This document shows, in pieces, positions 35,411 to 46,964 of a DNA stretch of 60,000 nt. The stretch covers positions 8,744,001 to 8,804,000 of the forward strand of contig NC_079881.1 of NCBI RefSeq assembly GCF_029227915.1, in the 5' to 3' direction. The first letter of the stretch is position 1. Each line of letters begins with the position of its first letter. Below the pieces are notes generated by a model. That model had not been told where the DNA came from. It saw only the letters and a program-made list of their open reading frames with translations, and ran no database searches. This DNA comes from Hydractinia symbiolongicarpus (lineage: Eukaryota; Cnidaria; Hydrozoa; Anthoathecata; Hydractiniidae). The position numbers and the translations under genes were made by a program.

Positions 35411-36990
35411 CTAGCCGGGGTAAGCCATAAGTCAAGGTGTGACCCGGCGTTGAACACTCTATGGAGCGTTTAATAAGAACCGTAAGCTGTGCCACACGAT
35501 CAGGTGGAGCGCTTTAGTCAGGTATGCAGTATGTCATATATCAAGTGCAACGCGTACACCATTGCAGTGTTGCGACGGTAACATATTTTTCAAAAAATAA
35601 CTTTTCCACAACAATAGCTGAAATAAAAACAGTTATAAAAACCATTGTTACTCCGTCATAACATAAACAATCGGTCAATATTACTTTATTTTGCATAATG
35701 AGCTTCGGCGTTAAATTCAAAATTATTTGTTCAACCAGGTTGAACGCCTAGTACAGGCAAACAGCTTTGAATACACCAGTGGAACAATTAATAGTAGTCG
35801 TAATCTATTGCACATATTCAAGTGAAGAGCTTTAGTACGGTTTATTATGTCGTAAATCGCACACAATACAGCGTTTCAGGTGTAATATACATATATTTTA
35901 AAATTATATAATGTTACTGCAATTTTAGCAGAAATAAAAACACAGGTTACAACCCGTTGTTAGCCGACATAGCAAATACAATTAGTCAATATTATTTTAT
36001 TTTGCGGAATAAGATTTAGTATACGTTAACAAAATATAATCGTGACACTGGACTGGGCGCTTAAGGCAAACCGTATCACACTTAAGTACTAGCCTTTTCC
36101 TAAAAAACTTACCACAACTTTAATTTAAATAAAAAACACACAAAACAGCCCATTGTTACCATTAGGTTGAACGTTTATTAAAGTTAAACCGTGTCACACA
36201 TGAGTAGATAGATAGAAAGATGCACATATTTTACGTGGCTAGCCTCACAAACATCGAGGGATATACCCTGTCTATCATTTCCAGGAGGTGCCATGGCTTT
36301 TGATGGGGAGTCCTGGAGTATTTAATGCTCTCTTTGAGCTACGCAAACTCAATTAGGGTCAACGCTCTGCCAGACAACTCCCTGCAACATCCAACGGCCC
36401 ACACAGTGCGCCATCTCCCAATTTCCCCCACATGACCTGGGTTAACCCGGGGCTATGGTAATATTCAATTGCCCATATTGAATCGCCGCCAAGGGGAATC
36501 GAAACCCGGTCTCCCGCACAAAGTACGAGAGTGATAACTACTAAACTACGGCGTATAATACCATTTTCCAAAAATCCTTATCACTTCCGTTTTAAAAGAA
36601 ATTAGTGTACAACCTGGCGTCAACCCAGTTCGGTTTAAACAATTACTCAGCAATTTTGTTTTAAAGAATAGTTTTGAAAAGAGTAATAAAAATGGTCGCA
36701 AAAGAATTGTTAAAAATTGTGTTGCAGAAAAACTGCATTTGGCTGCTTTCACTTTTTTTGCCAGAGGTGGCTAAAAAGGAGCTAGCTAGGTAGGCAGCAA
36801 CTTCACCATAATAATAAATAACAATATACCAAACAGAATAACAACATTAAAAGAATAGGAATAAATAAAGCTAGCTACAGCTAGCTAGCTGCCTTAAACA
36901 GGGTGCTGCCTGATTTATACATGGCTAGAAAACGTGATGAAATATACACCTTAACATGTGAAAACACATAGAAACTATTCCATAAAGTTT
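35411..36990 (-). mobile_element. Long non-autonomous Helitron family, copy 3
   Basis: CTAG at 35411-35414 followed by ccggggtaagccataagtc is the complement of the family 3' end. Internal motifs (gaaataaaaaca...aaccattgttac at about 35625, gaaataaaaacaca...aacccgttgttag at about 35935, and a third near 36130) repeat with a period of roughly 200-300 bp. The far end has tggctagaaaacgtgatg (about 36922). A tRNA-SINE is inserted in it. Confidence 0.5.
36204..36555 (-). repeat. tRNA-derived SINE
   Basis: The minus-strand head (36555-36483) resembles a tRNA: CGCCGTAGTTTAGTAGTTATC includes an A-box-like TAGTTTAGTAG, GGTTTCGATTCCC is a B box with one extra base, and cgccg/cggcg can pair as an acceptor-like stem. 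The body continues to a short TATC-type simple tail (about 36218-36204), as expected for a SINE 3' end. Sequence on both sides belongs to the Helitron copy 35411-36990, so the SINE inserted later. Confidence 0.7.
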
Positions 36991-36999
36991 AGAGTCGGA

Positions 37000-39900
37000 A
37001 TCAAATTTCTAGATTTTGTCTACCCATTTTATCCGATTGTTTTATTTATTTACGGTTATACAGTCATTTTGAAGCAAATCTGTAAAATTTAATTTTTTCA
37101 TGTGATGCAACAGAGCATTATTTGTTACATCTAATGCGAATTCCGTCAGCCTAGGAGGCGAATACATTTCCTGCCATATTGTGTATAAAGTTAATACACC
37201 ACATTTCGTTATTTAACAAACCGTAAAATGTAGTGTACTTGACAGTAAATTGTGACGGGAACAGCAATAGGATGAAAACTTTTGTGCCTGCAATATTCTT
37301 ATCCAATCTTGCGTTATCAATTGAGCGAAAATTGATTGACAGAAAATCAAGTTAAAGCAAATCCATTCGTACTTTTGGTTTCAATAGGATTTTTTATTGT
37401 AGTAGGGGTAGAGAAAGAAATAAAATTAATTAAAGACAATCATAGCCACAGGCAAAAAATAGTCTAGGTACTCCAGCTGCCATGTTCAAACGTCAAAGTA
37501 TCCTCGCTTGGAGGTGTACTTCTTAAAAACTGCCTTATAGTTTAAAGTGTAGCTCTAACGCTATGTGATGCCTTGTTCGAGAATAATTTTGATGATCCTT
37601 TGGTGGGAATTGATGCTGATAAAATTTCTTATTTTTTGGATTTGGGAAAAATACCACATCAAAACAAAGTAGGATATACCTTATAACTTCTCTCTCGATT
37701 CGCTTGGTTTATAATTGGGTAACTACTAACTCGAATTCCCGGTTAAGAGCAATCAGTCAAATATATTTTTGTAACAAACAAACCTATTGTATCATTGTGG
37801 TCATTAATATCTCTGAGAGAAACACATACTTAATTACTATCTATACTGCATTTGTTGCTTATAAAGCATATATATGTTGTACAATGTATATTAAAATAAG
37901 TATATTGAAGTTGACTTTATAAATCTAGTTTGTTTGGCAGTTTGCATGAAAATTTCCCAAAGCTTGTTGTCAAGCCCTGTTCAGCTATGTTAAGCCTTTG
38001 CTTCTTGACCGACTTCGATTTTCTTAGTTACTATAATTGGTTAATTTCGTGCATTTATTGGTTATTATTATTATTATTATTATTGAAATTATTTACCCAG
38101 GATAACCTCTTCAGTTCCTATTGGTACTGCTATCAACGAGAGTCCTGCAAAATTAGTCCTAGTGCTTTTAAAGCTCCTATTTGAGCTACAAAAATCGTGC
38201 AAGCACAGCAATCACTCAACTAGAGAACCGCGTAAGATATCAATCATATTCTAGTGCTGAGCGCTAAGTAGAAAGGATAGATTGACACTTTTATAGTCTC
38301 TGTCATGATTTGGACAGCGTTTGAACCCAAGAACTACCAGTCCCTATATAAGAGGAGTGCAGTCATCATTTTCGGAGATAGAAACATAGCTAGCTAGCTA
38401 AGGACATAAAGAAAGTTTCGCTAGCCTAGATAGAGCTTTATTCAGTATACTATATAGCAGTTTGAGTAAACTTGCCACAAAAAACGTCCAATCAATATTC
38501 ATATTATTAACCTACCCATCCAGCTTGTTTATCTGTTCAATAGTGGATTTTTTTATCCTGTTTTAACTATATGCCTGTTTTATTTGGATACGTCAAAAAA
38601 AGACCTATGAGTACATGTACTGAAAGGTGTCTAGCAAAGTCGGAACCATAATTCTCATTTAAAATTACATAAATTCAGGAAAAATTAAAAAAATAGACTT
38701 GAAATTTTGTATTTTCACTACTGTGTCATCATAGCTTCTGAATTTCTGATTTTAACTGTTTTAAATGGGCGCCAAGAAACGCTTTTCTCAACACCATTAT
38801 AATTTTAACAAACATACATGTTCAAAAAATGAATATGATTGAAGAAAGTCTGAATAGGATTCAAATAAAATGTCACATGTGATTTGTATAACACGCTTTC
38901 AACGTTTGCTAATATTTGAAACTTGTGAAATCAGAAATTCATGAAATATAAGTTTCTATATCACAAAAAAACACTCTTGCTATAAAAATCTTCCCTTAAA
39001 TGAAAAGTCTACAAATTTTCGTTCAACCAGGTCAATTATATACATTCTGCAGATTTATAAACAGCCAGCAGGTTGATTTTACCTGCTCCAGCAAAAATAT
39101 AGTTAATTTTCTTATAAATCTGCTCTCAAGTGAGATCCATTTGTCATCAGCGTTTGTACCCACACTGGCTCTTCTTTCAATTATACACATGTGTATAAAT
39201 ATATATTGATTGGTGCTACTTTGTGATTCTAAAGTTTATTCATATATACTTTCAACCTGCAAGAAAAAATCAATATTTAACCAACAACAAGTTTTTTTAA
39301 TGCCCTAAGGACTAATGAATGATTATATATTTATATTCATTTTAGGATGTGTTGATACAAGCGCAATTTCCTACAATCGAAGGTTGTGGGAAATCGACTT
39401 TCTTGACGATTCCGCACGAATCTTTATTGCTTTCGCTACACATGCGCAGTGAGCAGCACGCACGCATGCGCAATAACTCTGATATATAAGCCATGCTTGA
39501 CATGCTATATTCCTCGATCTTTGATTTTGCTGCAAAGTTAACTACAATTCTATATCATTAATTATTACAATGTTTAACACAGTTTATTATTTTTTATTTT
39601 CACGAACTTCACCAACTCACCCTGTGACTTACTTGGAAAGATTGTACTTTATCGTCAAGTGGCAACTGAAGTCATATTAGTACGAAGTAACGAGCCTCCA
39701 AGCACGAACGCTGTTAATAATGGATAGGTACCCATTAAAATGACATTAAAAAACATATCTATTTATGAAATTTATTTGCAAAAAAAGCTGTGTGAGCAAC
39801 CCACGATTTTCGTCCTGTCAAAATATTGTATCAGTCCTTCCATTTTGGACCAGGGGAGGGACAGGTTTTCATCCAAGGCACAAGGCCAACCGGTTAGTAA

Positions 39901-40267
39901 AAGGGTAAAGCCTTCGCTATGATCACGCTTGAGTATATTATTGGAACGATTTGTTGTATTATCAATTAAATCACAAGTAACTTCCCAGCAATCAAAAACG
40001 AAAGATATGCCATTATGCTACTACACTTGTTGTTTATTCTGTCCCTAGGTGATACTTGAGGAAGATTAGGCAAGAATATATGTTTAATAAAGAATGTGTA
40101 TATAGCGCAGTATAGACAAGAACTTATTTTGCATGAAAATTGTGAAAAATTGTCTCTCCTAGTCAATTTTTGCGTAGTTCAGAAAAAACTTTATTAATTA
40201 ATGACGTTCCCAACTATAGCTTTTCAATACACAACACAAAACATTAAATTTAAAAAAATTGGAAACA
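37000..40267. other. Intergenic stretch without a supported gene
   Basis: AT-rich with small simple repeats, for example (ATT)n at 38063-38085. The short open frames have no recognisable domain. Confidence 0.45.
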
Positions 40268-40393
40268 CTAGTCCGTGGCCTGTGGAATAATCCACGGGTT
40301 TGCCAGTCCATTTTATACCGCATTTTGTGCGTCTCGTTACTTGCGGTACCATTTTGCATGATAGAGAGACGTATACATGTATTGTAATATAGA
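40268..40393 (-). mobile_element. Short non-autonomous Helitron, single copy, 126 bp
   Basis: On the minus strand it starts TCTATATTACAATAC after an A (40394) and ends with a CCCGTGGA...TCCAC hairpin, GGACTAG and then T. The 5'-TC, 3'-CTAG ends and A/T insertion site are the Helitron hallmarks. It aligns throughout with 45867-46012 and 58630-58754. Confidence 0.75.
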
Positions 40394-40685
40394 TGCATTA
40401 AGTTGTTCTTCTTGATAAAAATATTTTACACATTTTTGAGCGCAATTGTTGAATCGCCTTGTTTGTAGTGTGACTTTTACTTTTTTCCATAGCTACCATG
40501 CTCATGGCCATCTTAAATAAATGTAACTTTAGTTTTTAATTGCAACTTCTCTGTTTACACATTTTATTGATATAAATGGCTGTCGCAATTTTGCGATCGA
40601 AAAAGTAGAATGATGCAATAATTTTATTTTGTCAATAGTGTGCATGCTTTATTAGTAAAAATACGCGCTCTTGTGGCTTTTCCGA

Positions 40686-40704
40686 GGTTAGGGTTAGGGT
40701 TAGA
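40686..40704. repeat. Short interstitial TTAGGG repeat
   Basis: ggttagggttagggttag is two and a half to three TTAGGG units. It lies about 35 bp upstream of the start of R4, where homology with the 5' flank of R5 ends. Confidence 0.7.
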
Positions 40705-40739
40705 CGATTAGTGAGGTAAGCAGACGTACTTTTAATTTT

Positions 40740-42403
40740 ATGAGATTCTATCCTGGAATGATATTATTTTTAATAAGTGTTTCATCTGGCTTAGAGTATG
40801 ATGTAATATGCTCAGTAAATTTAGGAGACAAATCATTTTCAAACAAACACTCTTAGTATTTGTGACCAATATAACGCATTTCGCAGTAGTTGGAGAAAGA
40901 ATGAGGTAACATGCACGTGTAATTTATATGGACGATTTTATAGCGTACATGGCGAAACTTCTATTTGCCATAGTTTACTGATCTAGGTAAAACAATTGTT
41001 TTAATTGATACGTTTGTAAAATAAGAGGTCTTAAATCAAGGGGTTCAGGAAATTCCATTTTACAAGAAAAAAATGCAAATGTATCTTTTTACTATTAGTA
41101 GTTACTATTTCAATCAGTTGGTTTGCTTAAACGTCTTGTTTTTTTTACTGGTTCAGCATGTAGAATAGTCCTCATATAAATAGGAGCTTTTGAAATTAAA
41201 GATGTATGACGCTAATTATGTCAGAAAAAATCTCTCACTTTAGGTTGCACTTGTGAGTTCTGTTTTACTTTTCGCTATACGAATTATCGCTATTCCATCA
41301 CAACTGCTTCTGTTGTAGACGGAGACATTCGGGTTACGAAATCACCATGCAGCAACTTTGAAAAAAATGAGTTATACATTTAAGTATTGGACGACTGATG
41401 GATAGAAGAACTTTCCGATGCAAAATTGATATGAAATTATATTCATTTGTTCGAGGTGGTTCTTGTGTAGTTAGATCTCAGGTAAATTAAATACTTATTA
41501 GGATAGTATACTTTCACCAACTAAGTAAAAGTCGCCTAGTAACAAAAAAATTAGATGGCGCAGTTTCCTTGACAAAAGTGGACATGTATTTTACTGGTGG
41601 CCTTTTATGCTCATTTTTTGTTGTTATCCATAAATGTACATTCTTCCTGCTTCGTTTTTGCTTCGTATTGTTATTAAGTCTCCTTTACATTACTATCACA
41701 AGAACGATTGTAACATTATATTTTGATTATTTATTTCAGCGGAACGTTGAGGGATATCGTGTTATCTCATGCTACAGTGGAAACCTGTTTTTGATTACTG
41801 TCTCCTCAGTAACATCAAAATATTGTTTTCTAGCTTTCGGAATTTCTATTAATTTGACTGTAAAAAATGTCATCTTTGGACTATTAAATTGTTACGGCAA
41901 GTGCACCTTAAAAAAAGTTAATCATAATAATTCTAGGTTTTTTTAAGGTTATTAAGCATAATTAAGCTTAACCCACAAATCTAGCCTAGAACAAAGCTAT
42001 GCGCTATTGCTTTATTCAATAACAAAAGAGAAATTGAATTGCGTTGTATAGAGCAAAGAGTTTATTTTTGGAGTATGCAACGTCATTTCCCATATATCTT
42101 TTGTTTGGAATGAGTTAATTATGCTTATGCTTAGACAATTTGGGTCTGTGAGAATGGTAGTGACTTTAACTTCAGTAGTCAATGTGGGCCACTGATCCTT
42201 GATACCCCTAACCTGCAACCCTTTGTTACTGCTCAACTCAAAAAAAATCCTGTGGCGGCAGCATTATAAATGCCTTTGCTTTATTATTTTAGATAACGCA
42301 GGGAAAAATAAAGACCTGATCAAGAACAATAAATAATAAAAGTAGGAGATACATTAACAACAAAGAAAACAAAAAAAGCAACAACTGTAACAATGACAGC
42401 TCC

Positions 42404-42458
<55 letters not shown>

Positions 42459-43592
42459 GCAACAACAGCAACAACAGCAACAATGTTAAAAACAATAGGA
42501 GAAATAATAATGCCAACATCTCAAGATGGGTCAGCAAAGAAAGGACTGCAGTAAAAGGGAAAAAGTGGAGAAGATGGCAATTAAGCAATGAGATTGTTTA
42601 CATTGATCAGACTTCGCTATACTACTTTCACTATTTTCAAACCTATTTTGGATATGTAAAAGAATATTTCGTATAACGTGAACAGGCTTAGATCTGGCAG
42701 GCACATTATCACCTTAATCTTTTCTACCGGTCTATTTTTTTCCAACGCTTTTGATGAGTGGATGTCCAGCTGAACATTTTAATATCTTCGTGAAAAAGAA
42801 AATTAGGAAATATCTTATATTCACCAGTAACAATGACTTTATGTGACATTTTAAAGGAGGAACTTATTTATGCTAAAAGATAAAGTTACACTTTTTCCTA
42901 CAATCTACACTTAATTGACACATAAATTGCCTGTAATTCTAAGAAAAGGGGATAAACAATCAATTTTTACTTATTTGTACTAGCATATTTTTCAATGAGC
43001 GCTGCTCTCTTTGTTAAAAATATGTGTACTACTAAATGTGGGAAAGGAGAAGAAACTTAACAAAGGTGGCAATACTCTCAACTTCAACTTTTGTCTCAGA
43101 CAAAATACCAACTTGGAAAGACTAATTTATTTTAATTTATATTAAGTGCAAAAATGTTTTGATGTAGGACGAAATACTACTGAAAATCCGACTTAACGTA
43201 ACGGTTGGTTTAGGCTTGAACAATTAGACGAGCGAGAACTGTTTTACGTATTGATATTTAAATAGAATATATTTCATTAGGAAAAAAAAGATTGGATTCT
43301 CCTGAAACAGATTATCCCCATGGAATTATCGAAGCTCAACAACATCATTACGCTGAACAAAATGAAGTCACACCACCTGACGATGCAACAACACCGATAC
43401 CTCCCACCAATGTATGAAAATCCTCAATTGTTAAATCACTTTACTTCTCAAACACAGTCAGTTGGAAGAATTCAAGAATATCTTAATCCATATCTTGATG
43501 ATAAATATATAAACAAAAAGTTCGGTAATTCGGTATTTCAAAAAGAATCTATCGAAGATGACGCGGGATATTATTATATGTATGGTAATTGA
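40740..43592 (+). pseudogene. Receptor-family copy R4, decayed tandem duplicate of R5
   Basis: Exon-by-exon homologue of R5: exon 1 at 40740-40986, exon 2 at 41244-41482, exon 3 at 41740 to about 41860, exon 4 at about 42293-42670 and tail exon 43281-43592. Exon 1 keeps MRFYPGM and SSGLEYDV, then shifts frame at about 40830 and meets stops. Exon 2 is frameshifted before VLDD-type sequence, and TGG becomes TAG in the DGW motif. Exon 3 is open and keeps CYSGNLFLIT. Exon 4 is dominated by a (CAA)n run and has lost its coding frame. The tail exon is 2 bp shorter at its start and 1 bp longer near YENPQL, which puts its two halves in different frames. It still shows YENP, EYLNP and KYINK. The introns are also similar to those of R5, so this is a DNA-level duplication, not a retrocopy. 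Confidence 0.8.
42403..42482. repeat. (CAA)n microsatellite inside R4 exon 4
   Basis: A nearly pure run of caa/aca triplets with a few cag. The matching place in R5 encodes a threonine-rich stalk with shorter ACA runs. Confidence 0.9.
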
Positions 43593-44056
43593 ATTTTGTA
43601 AAGATTTTCGTTTTATACTGGGTTTACATTAATAGAAAAAATATTGAAACCCTGATAACTCTTTTTTTGGTCTCTGTTACACTGGGGGAAAGGGGAAAAT
43701 GTATAAACAGGTTTCTTTTTAAAGCGGTTTCTGCAATGAAAATGACATTTTCATATGTTGTGGAGGATAAAAAGTTGTTTATCAAGTCCTTTGGAATTTA
43801 TATAAAATATTTTTTCGTTCTCAAGTTATTCAAGATTTAAATATGTAAAATCTGAGAATTGTGATGAAAAAAATATCATTTCCAAACCAGGAATCCCTAA
43901 TAAAGTCCATAGTACACTGCTTAAAACAATTTTGTTGTTCATATACAGCCAGCTTTATAAAGTAAGCTATATAAAGGATGATTCGAAATTTATATTTCAA
44001 TGTATTATAAGTGTACATAATTACTTGTTCTCCATATTTTTTTTATTTTTATTTTA
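43593..44056. other. 3' flank of R4
   Basis: No gene is seen. It is AT-rich DNA between the R4 stop and a Helitron array. Confidence 0.4.
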
Positions 44057-44543
44057 TCTCTATAATAATAGTCGTCGTCTGTCTGTCTCTGCGCGGACCC
44101 CTCACTGAGTTAAAAAATGATGTTACGGAAACACGAATATCAAATGCGATATATTTTTATCCGCTTTGTTGCGACGGGTAAATATAAAGGACGGGCGAAC
44201 CCGTGGATTTTTCCACGGGCAACGACTAGTCTCTTTAATAATAGCCTTCGTCTGTCTATGTGTCCGCGAAAGTCACCTTCCGTAACGGAAACACGAAATT
44301 CGATAATGGACGGGTGACCTCGTGCATTTTTCCACGGTTTAACGACTATCTCTTTAATAATAGCCGTATTCTGTCTGTGTGTCCGCGAAAGCCGCGTCCC
44401 ATAACGGAAACACGAAATTTTTTAAATGCGCACCAATACCAAATGCGATATATTTTTGTCCACTTTGTTGCGACGGGTAAATTTAAAGGACGGGACGAAC
44501 ACGACGGGCGAGCTCGTGGATTTTTCCACGGGTTAACGACTAG
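44057..44543 (+). mobile_element. Tandem array of three short Helitrons
   Basis: Copies at 44057-44229, 44230-44348 and 44349-44543, joined end to start. Each begins TCTCTATAATAATAG or TCTCTTTAATAATAG, contains gtccgcgaaag and cggaaacacgaaat blocks and ends in a cgtgga/tttt/tccacg-type hairpin plus aacgaCTAG. The middle copy ends CTAT. The first copy follows an A. A fourth head (TCTCTATAATAATAGCC) starts at 44544 and runs into unrelated sequence. Confidence 0.8.
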
Positions 44544-45199
44544 TCTCTATAATAATAGCCGTATTCCGTCTGTCTGTTCAAAAGGGTTACCGATATTTCT
44601 TTGATCTTTCCGCGATTTTTAGAAACCAGGGGGTTGTTTAATCGCAAGTCAAATTATTGATTAAAATAAATTCTAATAATTAATTTATTTCTTTAATTAA
44701 TTGAATTACGTTTAATTATTACCATAAGTAAGAAAAATAAATTTAGTGATAAAAATGAATGCACTATTTTAATACGCCATTTTTAATAATAATTACCTCC
44801 GTGACCTCAATCGCCATTTTCGCTCAGGAGCTACAGAAAACAAATGGGACAGTTTACTGATAGTTTTACGACTTTGTTTTGACCGCTCGCACATAATACA
44901 CCAATCACAACGCTTGATTGTCCGAAAAACCAATCCAAGACTTTCGCGGCCTGGGCATGCCGACGAAGAAACATGAGGACCGAAACATGATGGCCATTTT
45001 AGTTTTTAAAGTAATGGTGGTCAGTTCAGTGCTGTTTTTAAGTCTGTTTCACCTTTTTGTCTTCTACAAACTTTTTATTTTCGTAATATTGGTTCTTTGT
45101 ATGTTCTAAAATGTTAAGATAAATATATTGTCATGTTTTTAGTCACGTACACCAGTTTTAGGATTTTTGGCTAGGAACAAAGATTTTGGAGGCCGAAGT
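44544..45199. other. Helitron head followed by unassigned sequence
   Basis: After the fourth head (44544 to about 44580) the sequence diverges. It could be one larger Helitron reaching CTAG at 45863-45866. No gene is supported. The open frame at 44918-45109 has no motif. Confidence 0.35.
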
Positions 45200-45866
45200 T
45201 GCAATGAAGTTTTTTTGGAAAGGGGCATTACGCCTATACGCCTGTTCAACTCTGTTTAACTATACTAAGCGGTTAGGCCAGTGTTAACAACAGACTGTTG
45301 TTTTTGGTAAAGGCTTTTTTGCCTATGTGAATTTACAACGTGGTTTACCTGTACTAAAGGGTCAACCCAATGTGTCAATTTATCTTTAAACTTTCTCGGT
45401 AATCACATCTGTATGGATGTGCAACAATGTTTACCTGGACTAACCCCTCAGCCCTGTTGTGTTTTTTTAAACAGAGTCTGTGATAAAGTTTTTCCAAAGG
45501 CGTATTATTCCTAGACGCCTGTGCAACACGCCTTAAATGTACTAAGCGCTTAGCCCGACGGCACGATTAATTTTTTAACCTTTACAAAAAACTTATTCCG
45601 CAAAATATAATAATATTGACCGATTGTTTTTGCTATGAAGCTGTCACAACGGTTGTAAAGTGTTTTTATTTCAGCCTTTGTTACAGTCGCAACACTATAA
45701 TGGTGTGTGTGCTTTACTTGATTTACGACATACTGCATACCTGCACTAAAGCGCTCCACCTGACTGTGTCGCATAGTTTGCAGTTCTTTTTAAGCGCTTC
45801 TTAGGACGTTCAACAACAGTTACTTGTGGCTTATCCCGTCGATTTGACGCCGGGTTTCCCGACTAG
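45200..45866 (+). mobile_element. Long Helitron family, copy 4, plus orientation
   Basis: It ends in cgggtttcccg (hairpin), A, CTAG at 45863-45866. The end is the reverse complement of the CTAG ends at 24203, 26214 and 35411. It contains two direct repeats about 275 bp apart (tattcctagacgcctgtgc at about 45505; ttacgcctatacgcctgttc at about 45230), each followed by an actaagcg-ttag block. Confidence 0.5.
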
Positions 45867-46012
45867 TCTATATTATAATACCTGTATACGTCTGCCCTTC
45901 TGTCTGTCTGTCACGCAAAATGGTAGCTTAGCTGCGTAGGTAGCGAGACGTACGAAATGCGGAATAAAAAGGTCGGGCGAACTCGTGGATGTTTCCACGG
46001 GCTAACGTCTAG
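45867..46012 (+). mobile_element. Short non-autonomous Helitron, 146 bp
   Basis: It starts TCTATATTATAATACC directly after the CTAG of the preceding element and ends cgtggat/gtttccacg, ggctaacgtCTAG, then T. It has the same family interior (gtatacgtctg, gtagcgagac, cgaaatgcgg) as 40268-40393 and 58630-58754. Confidence 0.75.
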
Positions 46013-46502
46013 TAATGTAAAATTTGCAAAGTGTATCAAAATTTAGGTTTTTATGCGTCAATAGAAGAGCTTTAAGATGGAAAGTGTAATAATGCAACCG
46101 ATGTATTAATTACTAGTGAAAGTTTGAATATAACCAATGAAATCTAATAGCAAATAACCGTCGCTATATATTGGGTGATGCTTTAATTCGGTAAACAAAA
46201 AGAATTGCTATCTTTAATGCGTTATTCTTTGAACTCTAATATTGCATTAACAATTCTATTGTATATGTGGACAATACATTGGTAACGTTATCAAAAAACT
46301 TTCTTATCTTAATATCTCCTTAAATATTTGTCGAGAATACATGATCCTATTTATTATTTTAGTCAGTATTTCACGTCCTGGCAATAAGGGGAAGCGAGTT
46401 GATTAACACTTTCTAAATAAATTTTTTTTTAAGCTGATGACGTCAAAATTTGTGACCAATCTGTATCTCACATCCTTTGTTCCCTTACTAGAAACAAACT
46501 GT

Positions 46503-46964
46503 TTAAAAATTGATTGCGTGCAGGGAAAACTTGTTAAATCTCTCTCTCTCCTCCCTTCTTAAAGTTTCCTGGTCTACAAGATGTATCACATTTCTTCGTA
46601 CTGCTTGACTAGGAATCTCTCTCGAAGTCGGATGGGAAAGAAAGGGAATGTTGTGCTTGGACAAGTTGTAGAATATATTGTAGAATCTTTCCAGTTTCCA
46701 AGAAAATGACGAAATCGTCCTGCCAAAGGAGCATTGGGAATCCTTTGGCAACAAAATAACTTTTTTATGTCCGCATAAATGTTTGAAAACTCTTTCTCCA
46801 CTGGAAGATTTGGTATGATGCTGGATCAAGGCTGCTCTGGTATAGAAATTACCTGCTGAGTTTGACTTTTGGTAGTTATAGGCTTTCCGATACGGTCCTC
46901 TCCTTGTCGAAACGGCCTTATCAGTTCTAGTATAGTTGTGCCCAGGTCCTTTTAAAAGTGTCAT
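46503..46964 (-). CDS. Unrecognised 153-codon frame, possible transposon remnant
   Basis: The longest unexplained frame on this side of the window. It is rich in basic and hydroxyl residues (RRGPYRKAYNYQKSNSAG, GERVFKHLCGHKKVILLPKD) and has no signal peptide or membrane segment. Upstream on the same strand (47000-47900) is coding-like but stop-interrupted sequence (FKDEVMPPELSGNEISVEKP), so the frame may be the tail of a larger decayed gene, probably from a mobile element. No family can be named. Confidence 0.3.
   Translation of the reverse strand: MTLLKGPGHNYTRTDKAVSTRRGPYRKAYNYQKSNSAGNFYTRAALIQHHTKSSSGERVFKHLCGHKKVILLPKDSQCSFGRTISSFSWKLERFYNIFYNLSKHNIPFLSHPTSREIPSQAVRRNVIHLVDQETLRREERERFNKFSLHAINF

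Noticed and set aside
36359-36571. 70-codon minus-strand frame
   Set aside because: It is the body of the tRNA-derived SINE.
41569-41946. 125-codon plus-strand frame taken as a gene
   Set aside because: Only its 3' part is real (exon 3 of pseudogene R4); the front is intron.
42289-42588. Leucine-rich 99-codon minus-strand frame
   Set aside because: It is the antisense translation of the (CAA)n microsatellite in R4 exon 4, not a gene.
44057-44543. Possible CRISPR-like array
   Set aside because: The repeats are 120-195 bp transposon units with hairpin and CTAG ends, without unique short spacers.
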